From Paraburkholderia nodosa DSM 21604 (GTDB lineage Bacteria; Pseudomonadota; Gammaproteobacteria; Burkholderiales; Burkholderiaceae), in contig NZ_JAFA01000011.1 of NCBI RefSeq assembly GCF_000519185.1, forward strand, positions 1 through 64,000: a stretch of DNA of 64,000 nucleotides, in the 5' to 3' direction. Below are positions 17,627 to 26,560 of this stretch, in pieces. Made by a program: the position numbers and the translations under genes. Under the pieces are notes generated by a model. The model did no database searches. It was not told where the DNA came from and was given only the letters and a program-made list of their open reading frames with translations. How positions within the stretch are numbered: the stretch's first letter is position 1; every line of letters starts with the position of its first letter.

Positions 17627-17956
17627 GCGCTAGCCGCAAGCGCACGCGCTTTCACGCGCTTGCGCATCCACGACACCCGTTTGCAGGTTCGAACGCATCG
17701 CGTCCGCCCGCCGCCGCGCGCGGACGCGCCATGCGCCGCTTGCCGCCCGCGCGGCGGGGCGCCGGCGCCATCGCGGTACAATCGCGCCCTCGCGGTTGCT
17801 GCGGCGCACCACACACGGTGCGCGCGCTTGAGCCGTGTTTTTGGCGCAGCGATCCTGTGCCGGCGCCGGGAAGGCGTTTTTTAGCGGCGAATCGAACCAT
17901 GAAGCTGCCTGAACGGGCTTCGCCGGCGCACCCAATCTGACTGGAAAGAGACACTG
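17627..17956 (+). other. Intergenic region between astE and the binding-protein gene
   Basis: This 330-base gap begins with a GCAAGCGC/GCGCTTGC hairpin (17636-17663) that lacks a T-run and may slow transcription after astE. The rest should hold a promoter for the binding-protein gene, since that gap is unusually long for this locus. I see no convincing hexamers, no ORF with coding character and no repeats. Confidence 0.5.
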
Positions 17957-18757
17957 ATGAAGACGAACTGGAACAAGCTGGCAACGCTCGCATTCTGCGC
18001 GGCCGCCATGACGGCAGGCGCGGCAGGGGCCGCACACGCCGCCGATATCAAGGAAATCCGCTTTGGCGTAGAGGCGTCGTACGCGCCGTTCGAATCGAAG
18101 TCGCCCGCAGGCGAACTGCAGGGCTTCGATATCGACGTGGGCAATGCCGTCTGCGCGAAGCTCAAGGCAAAGTGCGTGTGGGTGGAAAACTCGTTCGACG
18201 GCCTGATTCCGGCGCTGCAGGCGCGCAAGTTCGCCGCGATCAATTCCGACATGTCGATCACGGACCAGCGCCGCCAGGCCATCGACTTTACCGACCCCAT
18301 CTACGCGATTCCGAACCAGATGATCGCGAAGAAGGGCAGCACGCTGCAGCCCACGCCCGAGTCGCTCAAGGGCAAGCACGTGGGCGTGCTCCAGGGCACG
18401 ATCCAGGAAACCTACGCGAAAGCGAAGTGGGCGCCCGCAGGCGTCGACGTCGTGCCGTACCCGACGCAGGACCAGATCTACGCGGACCTCGTTTCGGGGC
18501 GCCTCGACGCCTCGTTTCTCGACGCCGAAGCCGCTTCCAAGGGCTTCCTGAACAAGCCGCAGGGCGCGGCCTTCGCGTTCGCGGGCCCGCAGGTCGTGGA
18601 CGTGAAGCTGCTCGGCGAGGGCGTGGGCTACGGTGTGCGCAAGAACGACGCGGCGCTCAAGGCCGCGCTGAACGGCGCGCTCAAGGACCTGAAGGCGGAC
18701 GGCACGCTCGACCACATCGCGGCGAAGTATTTCGACGTGAAGGTCGTGCTCAAGTAA
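17957..18757 (+). CDS. aotJ: Periplasmic arginine/ornithine-binding protein of the ABC transporter
   Basis: The 266-residue protein has a signal peptide cleaved near AHA-AD (residue 27). It is followed by a family 3 solute-binding fold: IRFGVEASYAPFESKSPAGELQGFDIDVGNAVC, NSDMSITDQRRQAIDFTDPIY and a C-terminal GYGVRKNDAALKAALNGAL. These are the LAO/HisJ motifs that hold the alpha-amino and carboxyl groups of basic amino acids. It would deliver arginine to the permease and ATPase encoded 8-11 kb upstream. Its separation from them by the whole catabolic operon is unlike Pseudomonas, where the binding protein comes first. GGAAAGAG gives a clear ribosome-binding site. Confidence 0.88.
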   Translation: MKTNWNKLATLAFCAAAMTAGAAGAAHAADIKEIRFGVEASYAPFESKSPAGELQGFDIDVGNAVCAKLKAKCVWVENSFDGLIPALQARKFAAINSDMSITDQRRQAIDFTDPIYAIPNQMIAKKGSTLQPTPESLKGKHVGVLQGTIQETYAKAKWAPAGVDVVPYPTQDQIYADLVSGRLDASFLDAEAASKGFLNKPQGAAFAFAGPQVVDVKLLGEGVGYGVRKNDAALKAALNGALKDLKADGTLDHIAAKYFDVKVVLK

Positions 18758-18774
18758 TCGGCCGCCGCCGATAG

Positions 18775-18814
18775 ACCGACCGGCTGGACGACATCCAGCC
18801 GGTCGGTTTTTTTT
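18775..18814 (+). terminator. Strong rho-independent terminator ending the arginine locus
   Basis: A perfect 14-bp stem, ACCGACCGGCTGGA with TCCAGCCGGTCGGT, around a CGACA loop is followed by a run of eight T to 18814. It lies 18 bases after the binding-protein stop. Confidence 0.95.
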
Positions 18815-19079
18815 CGCGCCTTTGCTTCGGATTGCGTATCAAATCGTTCGTGCGTCGAGCGGCAACGCAGTGCCGGCGACGCATGTGGCACTGCAAAAAC
18901 TGCAAAAAAATCCCGCGGATCGCGCAGAACTTCATTTCCGCGCCTTACTTGCCAGGATAAAATCGACACAAGAAAGTGCCGCGTCCGGCGCGCCATGTGT
19001 GCGAAGCGCAAACGGTTGCGGCATGCCAAGAAACAAGACCAGGGCGCCGCCATGCGCGCGGCGCCGCGCGGGGGACCCC

Positions 19080-20465
19080 ATGAGCTTCAACGCCGCAGAC
19101 CGGCCGCAGACGACAGGAGTCGCGGGCAGCACGCAGTCGCCGGAACACGCCGGCCCGCCCATCGACGTGTTTTTCGCGCGCCAGCCGATACTCGACCGGG
19201 AGGGCCTCCTCTGCGCGTTCGAGACTTCGCCGCGCCTCGTGGACCGGCGCGAAAGCGCCGAAATCGATCAAGAGGCCGAAGCGGCCGCCAAAGACCAGGC
19301 CTCGGGCCTGACGCCCAAGCCTTCCGCCACGAGCACCGCGCTCCTCAAAAGCTTCGCCGCGCCCGTCTTGCGCGCCTCGCTCGCGGGCCATCCCGCCTGG
19401 CTCGACATGACGCGCGACGCGCTCTTTCACGACGGCCTGCAGCGCGTGAGCCCCGAGCGCGTCATGTTCGAGTTGCCTGTGGACATCGGCGCGGATCCGG
19501 ATCTGATCGCGCGGCTCGTCGAGCTGCACCGCCGCCGCTACCGCTTCGCGCTCGACCATGTGTCGAAGGCGGATGAGTCGCTTGCGAAACTGCTGCCGTA
19601 TGTGGACGCCATCAAGATCGATATCCGCGAGATCGCGCCCACGGTGCTGCCGAAGTTCGCGAGCGTGATGAAGGCGGCGGGCAAGCTTCTCGTGGCCATG
19701 GGCGTCGAGACCCAGGAAGACTATCAGCGCGCGCACGACCTCGGCTTCGACCGCTTCCAGGGCTACTTCTTCGCGAAACCGCACGGCGGTGCGCGCCGCT
19801 CCAGCGCGCCGCGCCAGGCGCTGCTGAACCTGCTGCATCTGCTCGCGGCCGAGCCCACGGTCGCGCAACTCGAAGCGGAGCTGAAGCTCAACCCCGTGCT
19901 CGTGATGCATCTGATGCGGCTTGCCAACTCGGGCAGCATGAACATCGGCCGCAAGGTGACGACGCTGCGCGAGGCGATCAATGCGACCGGCACCAACGCC
20001 ATCGCGCGCTGGACGCAGTTGCTGCTCTACGCCGACGGCCGCAAGATCGCCGCCGAAGACGACCCGCTGCTGCAACTCGTCGCCACGCGCGCGCGCTTCA
20101 TGGAAATCGCGGTGACGCAGCTTGCCCACGCGCACCTCGAAGACGAAGACGCGGCGTTCCTCGTGGGAGTGTTCTCGTTCGTCGAGGCGGTATTCGGCGG
20201 CCCGCTCGAAAGCACGCTCGAAGTGCTCACGCTCGCCAAGCCGATCCGCACGGCGATCGTCAAGCGCGAGGGCGCGCTCGGGCGGCTGCTCGAACTTTCC
20301 GAGGCGCTGGAGCGCGCGGACTGGGCCCGCGTGGAGGCGCTGTGCGTGGAACTCGAGCCGCTCGACGCCGCGACGGTCGCGGCGATCTCGCTCACGGCCG
20401 CGGAATGGGCCGGCGCGTCCGGCCGCGACGCGGAAGACGAGGGGCTCGAACGGATCGAAGATTGA
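19080..20465 (+). CDS. EAL-HDOD (YuxH-like) signalling protein
   Basis: With the ATG at 19080 the protein has 461 residues. Residues about 25-235 form an EAL-type fold: FFARQPILDREGLLCAFET replaces the catalytic EAL by FET, and VDAIKIDIREI and GFDRFQGYFFAKP remain. Residues about 245-440 are an HDOD domain (LLAAEPTVAQLEAELKLNPVLVMHLMRLANS, TTLREAINATGTNAIARWTQLLLYAD). Most c-di-GMP hydrolysis residues are missing, so this looks like a binding or scaffold protein, as in the YuxH group. A homologue with the same domains is encoded at 24313-25695. Longer frames start upstream, but that sequence lacks coding character. Confidence 0.82.
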   Translation: MSFNAADRPQTTGVAGSTQSPEHAGPPIDVFFARQPILDREGLLCAFETSPRLVDRRESAEIDQEAEAAAKDQASGLTPKPSATSTALLKSFAAPVLRASLAGHPAWLDMTRDALFHDGLQRVSPERVMFELPVDIGADPDLIARLVELHRRRYRFALDHVSKADESLAKLLPYVDAIKIDIREIAPTVLPKFASVMKAAGKLLVAMGVETQEDYQRAHDLGFDRFQGYFFAKPHGGARRSSAPRQALLNLLHLLAAEPTVAQLEAELKLNPVLVMHLMRLANSGSMNIGRKVTTLREAINATGTNAIARWTQLLLYADGRKIAAEDDPLLQLVATRARFMEIAVTQLAHAHLEDEDAAFLVGVFSFVEAVFGGPLESTLEVLTLAKPIRTAIVKREGALGRLLELSEALERADWARVEALCVELEPLDAATVAAISLTAAEWAGASGRDAEDEGLERIED

Positions 20466-20529
20466 GCGGGTGGGGCGGTGCCGCGAAGCGATGCGGTGCG
20501 CCCCGGCTCAGTCGGGACTCAGTTGAGAG

Positions 20530-21981
20530 TCAGGCGGTCTGCGGAACGTGCGTGAAGAAGCGCGCGAGCTGCTGCGCGAGATCGTTCAACGCGCTCATCT
20601 CTTTCTGTGAAATGCGGCGCGGCTCCTGGTTCACGAGCCAGTCGCCGTACATCAGCGCGACGGGCTCGACGCCAGGGGCGCCCACCGGCAGCAGGACGAA
20701 CGCGCGCGCGTCGTCGAAGCTCGAGCGATACCAGCCGGGCAGGCGCGCGAGAATCTTCGCATCGCGCGCATTTTCGATGAAGATGCCGACCTTGTTCGCG
20801 ATGGCGAGGTGAAACACGTCGGGCTGGAACGCGGCGGAAAACGCGAGCTTGGGCAGCACATCGCCCATGTGCGGGCCGAAGCCGTGCTGCGCCTCGAACA
20901 TGTTCGCCCCGCGTCGCACGAACACCACGCTGCGTGCGAAACCCAGGCCCGCGAGCACGGTTTCGGTTGCGAGCGTGAGGGCGGTGCTCAGCGCGCTGTC
21001 GGCCGGCAATGCGCGCAGGTCCTCGACGCCGGCCGCAATGCGCGCCTCGGGATCGAGCGCTTCGCGGGCGATGGCGTCGGCGTTGGCGCGCAATTCGACG
21101 ATCTCGCGCATCACACCGTCTTCGGCTTCCTCGCGCGCGAGCGCGAGGCTCATCTGCACGAGCACATCGGCATCGGTCGAGAGCGCGCGGCCGTAGTGCT
21201 GCGCGAGTTCGGCGATATGCGTCTCGCGCATCTCGTCGGAGAGGCCCTGCGTAGTCAGGACGCGCGCAACTTCCGTCGAATAGTTGGTGATGGCGCGCAG
21301 CCACTGCACGTCGCGCGGTTCCTTGTCGGCCGGGTCGTACTGGCGCATGCCCTCACGGATCGTGTCGGGCAGGCGCCAGCGCGTGGCGGCTTCGAGGCCG
21401 AGTTCTTCGAAGGTCACGCCGAGCACTTCGAGGCAGGCCTCGTCGTCGCTCGAGCCTTCATCGATCTCGCGGCGAATCTGGTCCCACTCGGGTTCGAGAT
21501 AGAACACCACGAGCAGCTTGCCCACCTGGCGCATCAGCGTGCAGACCACGGCCTCTTCGCCCGCGCGCAGGTCGCCGTGCTCGGTGAGCTTGCGCGCGAC
21601 GCAGCCCGAGAGCATGGTGCGGTTCAGTTCGAGCTTGGCGTCGATGCGGCGCGGTGCGCTGTGGTGAAAGTGATCGACGATCTTCAGGCCGACGACGAGA
21701 TGGCCGACCGCGTCCATGCCGAGGACCATCAGCGCGCGCGTGACGGTCGTGATGTTGCCGCCGAACGCCATGTACATGGCCGAATTCGCGAGACGCAGCA
21801 CTTTCTGCGTGAGCGCGAAATCCGAGAGCACGACCTTCACGAGCGCGCTGAAATCGTAGTCGTCGTTCGTCATCGCCGCGACCGTGGTGCGCAGCGATTG
21901 CGACAGCAAGGGGAAGTCCCCGCGTTCATTCATGCGGGCCCACAAGCGGTCTAGCAGGACGGCCTTTACCATCTGAACCAT
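20530..21981 (-). CDS. HDOD-domain protein with C-terminal GAF-like domain
   Basis: The 483-residue protein starts with an HDOD domain of about 270 residues. The segments FPLLSQSLRTTVAAM, LVKVVLSDFALTQKVLRLANSAMY, VTRALMVLGMDAVGHLVV and TLMRQVGKLLVVFYL are all typical. Residues about 310-475 resemble a GAF domain (LSTALTLATETVLAGLGFARSVVFVRRG, then AFVLLPVGAPGVEPVALMYGDW), probably a small-ligand sensor. No enzymatic motif is seen. It sits between two EAL-HDOD genes and a GGDEF-EAL gene, so a signalling role linked to c-di-GMP is likely. The start ATG is 39 bases from the end of the neighbouring minus-strand gene. Confidence 0.8.
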   Translation of the reverse strand: MVQMVKAVLLDRLWARMNERGDFPLLSQSLRTTVAAMTNDDYDFSALVKVVLSDFALTQKVLRLANSAMYMAFGGNITTVTRALMVLGMDAVGHLVVGLKIVDHFHHSAPRRIDAKLELNRTMLSGCVARKLTEHGDLRAGEEAVVCTLMRQVGKLLVVFYLEPEWDQIRREIDEGSSDDEACLEVLGVTFEELGLEAATRWRLPDTIREGMRQYDPADKEPRDVQWLRAITNYSTEVARVLTTQGLSDEMRETHIAELAQHYGRALSTDADVLVQMSLALAREEAEDGVMREIVELRANADAIAREALDPEARIAAGVEDLRALPADSALSTALTLATETVLAGLGFARSVVFVRRGANMFEAQHGFGPHMGDVLPKLAFSAAFQPDVFHLAIANKVGIFIENARDAKILARLPGWYRSSFDDARAFVLLPVGAPGVEPVALMYGDWLVNQEPRRISQKEMSALNDLAQQLARFFTHVPQTA

Positions 21982-22020
21982 GTCAATTTCGCGAAAGCCC
22001 TGCTGTTTGCGATGCCCGCA

Positions 22021-23994
22021 TCATTGCACCTCGTGCACGTGCAACGCACCCGAAACGAAGCGTTCCTGCAATTCTTCTGAAGGCAGCGCCTTGCAGACGA
22101 GCCATCCCTGGATATGCTCGCAACCCATGTTCGTCAGCAGCTCGCGCTGCGCCTCCGTCTCCACGCCCTCGGCCACGAGTTCGAGATCGAGCGTACGCGC
22201 GAGCCCCACCACCGCGTTCACGATCGCCTGATCGTTGCGCGAAGTGATGAGGTTCTCGACGAAGCTTCGATCGATCTTCAGCTTCGAGAGCGGGAAGCGC
22301 TGCAGGTACGCAAGACTCGAATACCCCGTGCCGAAGTCGTCCACCGCGAAGCGAATGCCAAGCGAGGTGAGCTCTTCGAGCAGCGTTTTCGCATGCTGCG
22401 GATCGTGCATGAGCAGGCTTTCGGTGATCTCGAACACGAGCCGGGCCGGATCGACCCCGGTGAGCTCGATCGCCTCCTCGACACTTTCCCTGAACCGCGG
22501 ATTGCGGAACTGCTGGGGCGAGACATTGACCGCCACGTACTGCAGCTCGATGCCTTGCTCGTCCCACTGGGTCAGTTGCATACAGGCAGCCTTCAAAACC
22601 CAGTTGCCGAGATAATTAATCAGGCCGACGGATTCCGCAAGCGGAATAAATGTTGAAGGCGGCACGAGACCGTGCAATGGATGTTGCCAGCGGATCAATG
22701 CCTCCACGCCGACCACGCCGCGCGACGCGCTGCTCGTGATGGGCTGGAAGTGTAGCGAGAATTCGCCGTTGCGCACACCGTCGTAGAGGTCCGACTCCAG
22801 CTTCAGGCGCATGGCGTCGGTGGGATCGTCAACGGGCACGTGCAACGTCAGCGTGTTGCCGCCGATCGCCTTGGCCTGCTGGAGCGCCTGGTCCGCGCGG
22901 CGGATGAGCGGCGTGGTGTCGGCGCTGGCATCGGCCTCGCTCGCACCGGACGCATCCGGTTGCTGGTCCGGATGGAACGCAATGCCGATGCTCGCCGAAA
23001 GGTGTACGGGCTGGTTGCGAAACGAGTACGGCTGCAGGATCGAGGTGAGCAGGCGCCGGCCGAGCGCTTCGGCGGCGGCGCGCACTTCGTCGGGCGCGGC
23101 GTGGCGTTGCGGCGTGATCAGAATGGCGAACTCGTCGCTGCCGATGCGCGCGATCATTTCGCCCTGCAGCGCGAGGTGGGTGAGGCGCCGCGCGGTCTCG
23201 CGCAGCAGCTCGTCGCCGGCGTCGTAGCCGAGCGCGCGGTTCACGCGCTGATAGTCGTCGAGGTCGAGCAGCAGCAGCGCCACCGGCACGCCGAAATGGT
23301 CCGCGTCGGCCTGGGCGCGCTGCAGCGCGGGCGCAAGCGCGGCCTGGTTGGGCAGACCGGTGAGCGGATCGTGATGGAGCGCGTGGGTGAGCGCGGCCTC
23401 GGTGCCTTGCCAGCCCGAGACGTCGAAGCCCGCCACGGAGAAGCCGGCCGTCTCGCCATACTGGGCGCGCTGCACGCGCAGCTCCACGGGCAGCGGGTAG
23501 GTGAGCGCCTTGACGAGATCGACCGTGTCTTTTTCCACCGCGCCGCTGTGCGCGGCGCGCGCGATGAGCGCCTCGAGGCGCTCGTGATGCTCGGGCGAGA
23601 CGATGTCGGCGAGCGTGGCGCCGAGCAGGAACTCGCGGTGATAACCCGCGAAGCGCAGGCTTGCGTCGGAGACGTAGAGAAAGTGCAGCCTGGCGTCCAC
23701 GTGCACGAGGAAGTCCACCGCGGCGGCCGTGTTCTCGAACGAGCGCGAAACGGCGTCGGCGTAGTCGGGTTCGGCTGCGGCAGGCGAGGGCGGCACGAGC
23801 GGTGCGGCGCCTTTGTCATCGGCTGCGTCGGCTGCCTGCGCTGCGTGCTGTGCCTGCGCGGCATGTGGCGCGTTCGCGTCGCGAGGCATGGGCGGGTCGC
23901 CGGCAATACCCTCGAGGCCGGCAAGCGCGTAGAGCCGGTCGACGACCGTGCGCAACCAGCCCTGGCGGGGCGCGGAGATCCTGTTCGCTTCCAT
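22021..23994 (-). CDS. PAS-GGDEF-EAL c-di-GMP turnover protein
   Basis: From the ATG at 23994 the protein has 657 residues; a start at 24066 is also possible. A PAS domain (about 95-215, with FLYVSDASLRFAGYHREFLLG) is followed by a GGDEF domain. The signature of the GGDEF domain reads RIGSDEFAIL, so the second Gly is Ser and cyclase activity is doubtful. The EAL domain (about 395-640) keeps every catalytic element: VEALIRWQHP, AVNVSPQQF, FEITES, AVDDFGTGYSS, LKIDRSF and VAEGVET, with GWLVCKAL at its end. It should therefore act as a phosphodiesterase controlled by the PAS and GTP-binding domains. Inner-membrane segments are absent. Confidence 0.9.
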   Translation of the reverse strand: MEANRISAPRQGWLRTVVDRLYALAGLEGIAGDPPMPRDANAPHAAQAQHAAQAADAADDKGAAPLVPPSPAAAEPDYADAVSRSFENTAAAVDFLVHVDARLHFLYVSDASLRFAGYHREFLLGATLADIVSPEHHERLEALIARAAHSGAVEKDTVDLVKALTYPLPVELRVQRAQYGETAGFSVAGFDVSGWQGTEAALTHALHHDPLTGLPNQAALAPALQRAQADADHFGVPVALLLLDLDDYQRVNRALGYDAGDELLRETARRLTHLALQGEMIARIGSDEFAILITPQRHAAPDEVRAAAEALGRRLLTSILQPYSFRNQPVHLSASIGIAFHPDQQPDASGASEADASADTTPLIRRADQALQQAKAIGGNTLTLHVPVDDPTDAMRLKLESDLYDGVRNGEFSLHFQPITSSASRGVVGVEALIRWQHPLHGLVPPSTFIPLAESVGLINYLGNWVLKAACMQLTQWDEQGIELQYVAVNVSPQQFRNPRFRESVEEAIELTGVDPARLVFEITESLLMHDPQHAKTLLEELTSLGIRFAVDDFGTGYSSLAYLQRFPLSKLKIDRSFVENLITSRNDQAIVNAVVGLARTLDLELVAEGVETEAQRELLTNMGCEHIQGWLVCKALPSEELQERFVSGALHVHEVQ

Positions 23995-24312
23995 GTCTGT
24001 CGCTGGCAACCCTTTGTGTGTCTGTGGCGTCCCGGCCGGTTTCCGTATCCGGCTGAAGCCGCCCATCAGAGCAAGTTATCGACCCGGGACGAGAAATCTT
24101 TAGCCGCGGCGACCGAAAAAACACCTAACGCATAAACGTGACGGGAGATCGGTGCGGCGGCGTCCAGATTCGGTTAAAGTGGCGCCGGTCGAGACGCCGT
24201 TCGCCATGCGCGATGGGTCGGCGCGCGTGAAGCGCCCGTCTTGCGGGCCGCAGGGGCGGCCCGGCGCGTCGGCGGCCATTACCGGCCATTCCATCCGTAC
24301 GAGTCATCCGCC

Positions 24313-25695
24313 ATGTCCGATTCATCGTCAGCGTTTGCCGCGCCGGCAAGCGAGGCTGCGCGAGACGATGCGGGCAGGGGCACCCCTGGTTCCGCGCCTT
24401 CTATGCCGTCAGCTTCGCAACCCGGCCTTGCGCCCGGGTCATCAACCGGTCCGCAGCCGTTCGTCTATCTCGGGCGGCAGCCTATTCTCGATCGCAATGG
24501 CGTGCTCAACGCCTATGAGCTGCTGTTCCGCGGCGGTGCGCAGAACCGCGCGGACGTCGACGACGACGCGCTCGCCACGGCCCAGGTGATGACGCGCACG
24601 ATTGGCCAGCTCGGCGTGCCCGCGGTGCTCGGCCGTCACTACGGCTATGTCAACATCAGCCGCGAGCTGCTGTTCGACGACATCGTGCATCTGCTGCCGC
24701 CGGGCCGCTTCGTGCTGGAGGTGCTCGAACACGTGCGCTTCGACGCCGCAGTGCTGGAGCGTCTCGCGCAACTGCGCCGCGCCGGCTACCGCATTGCCTT
24801 CGACGACGTGTGCGAGATCACGGAGAACCTGCTGCGCGCCTTGCCCTACGCGGACATCATCAAGGTCGACCTGCTGCAGACCGAGCGCGCGGCGCTGCCC
24901 GGGCTGGTCGCGAGCCTCGCTGCGCACGGCAAGACGCTGATCGCCGAGAAGGTCGAGACGGGCGAGGACTTCGAACTGGCCTCGTCGCTCGGCTTCGAGC
25001 TGTTTCAGGGCTACTTCTTCGCGCGCCCGCAGGTGCTGCGCGCGCCGCGCGTGCGGTCGTCTCGCCTCGCGCTCGTGCGCCTGCTCGCGCTGGTGGCCAA
25101 CGACGTCGGCACGGCCGAACTCGAGCGCGAACTGCGCAGCCACCCGGGCGTAGTGGTGCAACTGTTGCGTCTCGTCAATTCGAGCGCGTACTCGCCGGGG
25201 CGGCCGATTTCGTCGCTGCGCGAAGCGGTGCTCGCGGCGGGCACGCGCCAGATCGCGCGCTGGGCGCAACTGCTGCTCTACGCGAGCGGACGCGACCTGC
25301 CCTGGGGCTCGGACCCGCTCGTGCAGCTCGCGGGCACGCGCTCGCACTTCATGGAGCTTGCCGCGCGCAGCCTGAACCCGCAGGACCCCGATTTCGCCGA
25401 TGCCGCCTTCATGACCGGCATCTTCTCGCTCGTGCACGTGCTGGTGGGTTCGACGCCCGAGCACACGCTCGATCGTCTCGGCCTCGCGCGCGAGATCGTC
25501 GAGGCCGTGGATGGTCATCGCGGCGAGCTCGGCACGCTGCTGCGCATCGCCACTGCGGCCGAGCGCGGCGATCACGATGGCGCGCAGCGCCTCGCTCGCG
25601 AGGCGGGCGGCATGTTCAACGCGCTCACGCCGCCGTTGCTTGGCGAACTGAACCTGTGGGCCGGCGCGTGGTTCACGGCCTATGCCGAGGGTTGA
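24313..25695 (+). CDS. EAL-HDOD (YuxH-like) signalling protein
   Basis: The 460-residue protein begins with about 45 Ser/Ala/Pro-rich residues. The degenerate EAL fold follows, with FVYLGRQPILDRNGVLNAYELLFRG (YEL in place of EAL), FVLEVLEHV, IAFDDVCEITENLL, IIKVDLLQ, IAEKVETGEDFE and FQGYFFARPQ. The C-terminal HDOD domain has LVANDVGTAELERELRSHPGVVVQLLRLVNSSAY and SLREAVLAAGTRQIARWAQLLLYAS. It keeps more of the EAL active-site frame than its homologue at 19080-20465 but still lacks the EAL triplet. The start is divergent from the PAS-GGDEF-EAL gene. The likely role is a c-di-GMP effector or scaffold. Confidence 0.83.
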   Translation: MSDSSSAFAAPASEAARDDAGRGTPGSAPSMPSASQPGLAPGSSTGPQPFVYLGRQPILDRNGVLNAYELLFRGGAQNRADVDDDALATAQVMTRTIGQLGVPAVLGRHYGYVNISRELLFDDIVHLLPPGRFVLEVLEHVRFDAAVLERLAQLRRAGYRIAFDDVCEITENLLRALPYADIIKVDLLQTERAALPGLVASLAAHGKTLIAEKVETGEDFELASSLGFELFQGYFFARPQVLRAPRVRSSRLALVRLLALVANDVGTAELERELRSHPGVVVQLLRLVNSSAYSPGRPISSLREAVLAAGTRQIARWAQLLLYASGRDLPWGSDPLVQLAGTRSHFMELAARSLNPQDPDFADAAFMTGIFSLVHVLVGSTPEHTLDRLGLAREIVEAVDGHRGELGTLLRIATAAERGDHDGAQRLAREAGGMFNALTPPLLGELNLWAGAWFTAYAEG

Positions 25696-25752
25696 AATCA
25701 GGTTGTAAGCTTGGCGCCGGGGGGCGCGCTGCGAGTGCCGCAATTGTGTGAT

Positions 25753-25762
25753 CCAATATTGG
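25753..25762. promoter_or_regulatory. Short palindrome upstream of the peroxiredoxin gene
   Basis: CCAATATTGG is a perfect 10-bp palindrome in the 162-base gap before the peroxiredoxin gene, about 95 bases from its start. It may be an operator half, but the same length could arise by chance. Confidence 0.2.
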
Positions 25763-25857
25763 TATCGCCGCGGCGTCATGCGTCTCATTTGCATGATGGG
25801 CAAGACCCGCGGGCAAAACGCGCGCCGGCGTGGCGATTCAACTCGAGGGCATTTGAC

Positions 25858-26421
25858 ATGAAACCGAGGTTCTTTGCGGCGGGAGCCGCGGCGCTCGTCT
25901 GCGCCGGGCTTGCGCTCTTTACGCTGTCTGCACAGGCAACGCTCAAGCCGGGCGATTCCGCGCCCGACTTCACGACCCAGGCATCGCTGGGTGGCAAGAC
26001 CTACACCTATTCGCTCGCTTCGGAGCTGAAGAAGGGGCCCGTGGTGGTGTACTTCTATCCGGCCGCGTTCACGAAGGGTTGCACGATCGAGGCGCACGAA
26101 TTCGCTGAAGCGGTCGATCAGTACAAGCAGTACGGCGCGACCGTGATCGGCGTTTCGCACGACAACATCGACACGCTCACGAAGTTCTCGGTGAGCGAGT
26201 GCCGCAGCAAGTTCCCGGTGGCCGCCGACGAAGACTCGAAGATCATCAAGTCGTACGACGCGTCGATGCCGATGCACGAGTCGATGGCCAATCGCGTGTC
26301 GTATGTGATCGCGCCGGACGGCAAGATCATCTACGAATACACGAGCCTGTCGCCGGACCAGCATGTGACGAACACGTTGCGCGCCTTGAAGGAATGGGCT
26401 GCGCAGCATCCGCAGCAGTAG
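25858..26421 (+). CDS. Exported peroxiredoxin (AhpC/TSA, BCP-like)
   Basis: The 187-residue product has an N-terminal signal peptide ending near SAQA (residue 27) and a thioredoxin-fold peroxiredoxin domain. The peroxidatic Cys75 lies in FYPAAFTKGCTIEAHEF, which matches the PxxxT/SxxC site (here with Ala and Thr). A second cysteine, Cys115 in FSVSECRSKF, could act as the resolving residue. It should reduce peroxides in the periplasm; the electron donor is unknown. The ATG at 25858 is chosen because it begins the signal peptide. A GC-rich hairpin lies about 40 bases after the stop. Confidence 0.88.
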   Translation: MKPRFFAAGAAALVCAGLALFTLSAQATLKPGDSAPDFTTQASLGGKTYTYSLASELKKGPVVVYFYPAAFTKGCTIEAHEFAEAVDQYKQYGATVIGVSHDNIDTLTKFSVSECRSKFPVAADEDSKIIKSYDASMPMHESMANRVSYVIAPDGKIIYEYTSLSPDQHVTNTLRALKEWAAQHPQQ

Positions 26422-26463
26422 TTATTTCGAGTTATCGCGAGTCATCGCGAACCTCCGCAGGAA

Positions 26464-26492
26464 ACGAGGCCCGCCACGCGCGCGGGCCTCGT
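26464..26492 (+). terminator. GC-rich hairpin after the peroxiredoxin gene
   Basis: ACGAGGCCCGC pairs with GCGGGCCTCGT around a 7-base loop. No T-run follows, so termination efficiency is uncertain. Confidence 0.5.
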
Positions 26493-26560
26493 CGCGATCT
26501 GTCCCGCTCGTCCCTCCACATTTATCCTGGCCTTTCTCTCCGGCCGCACGGAATATCCGC

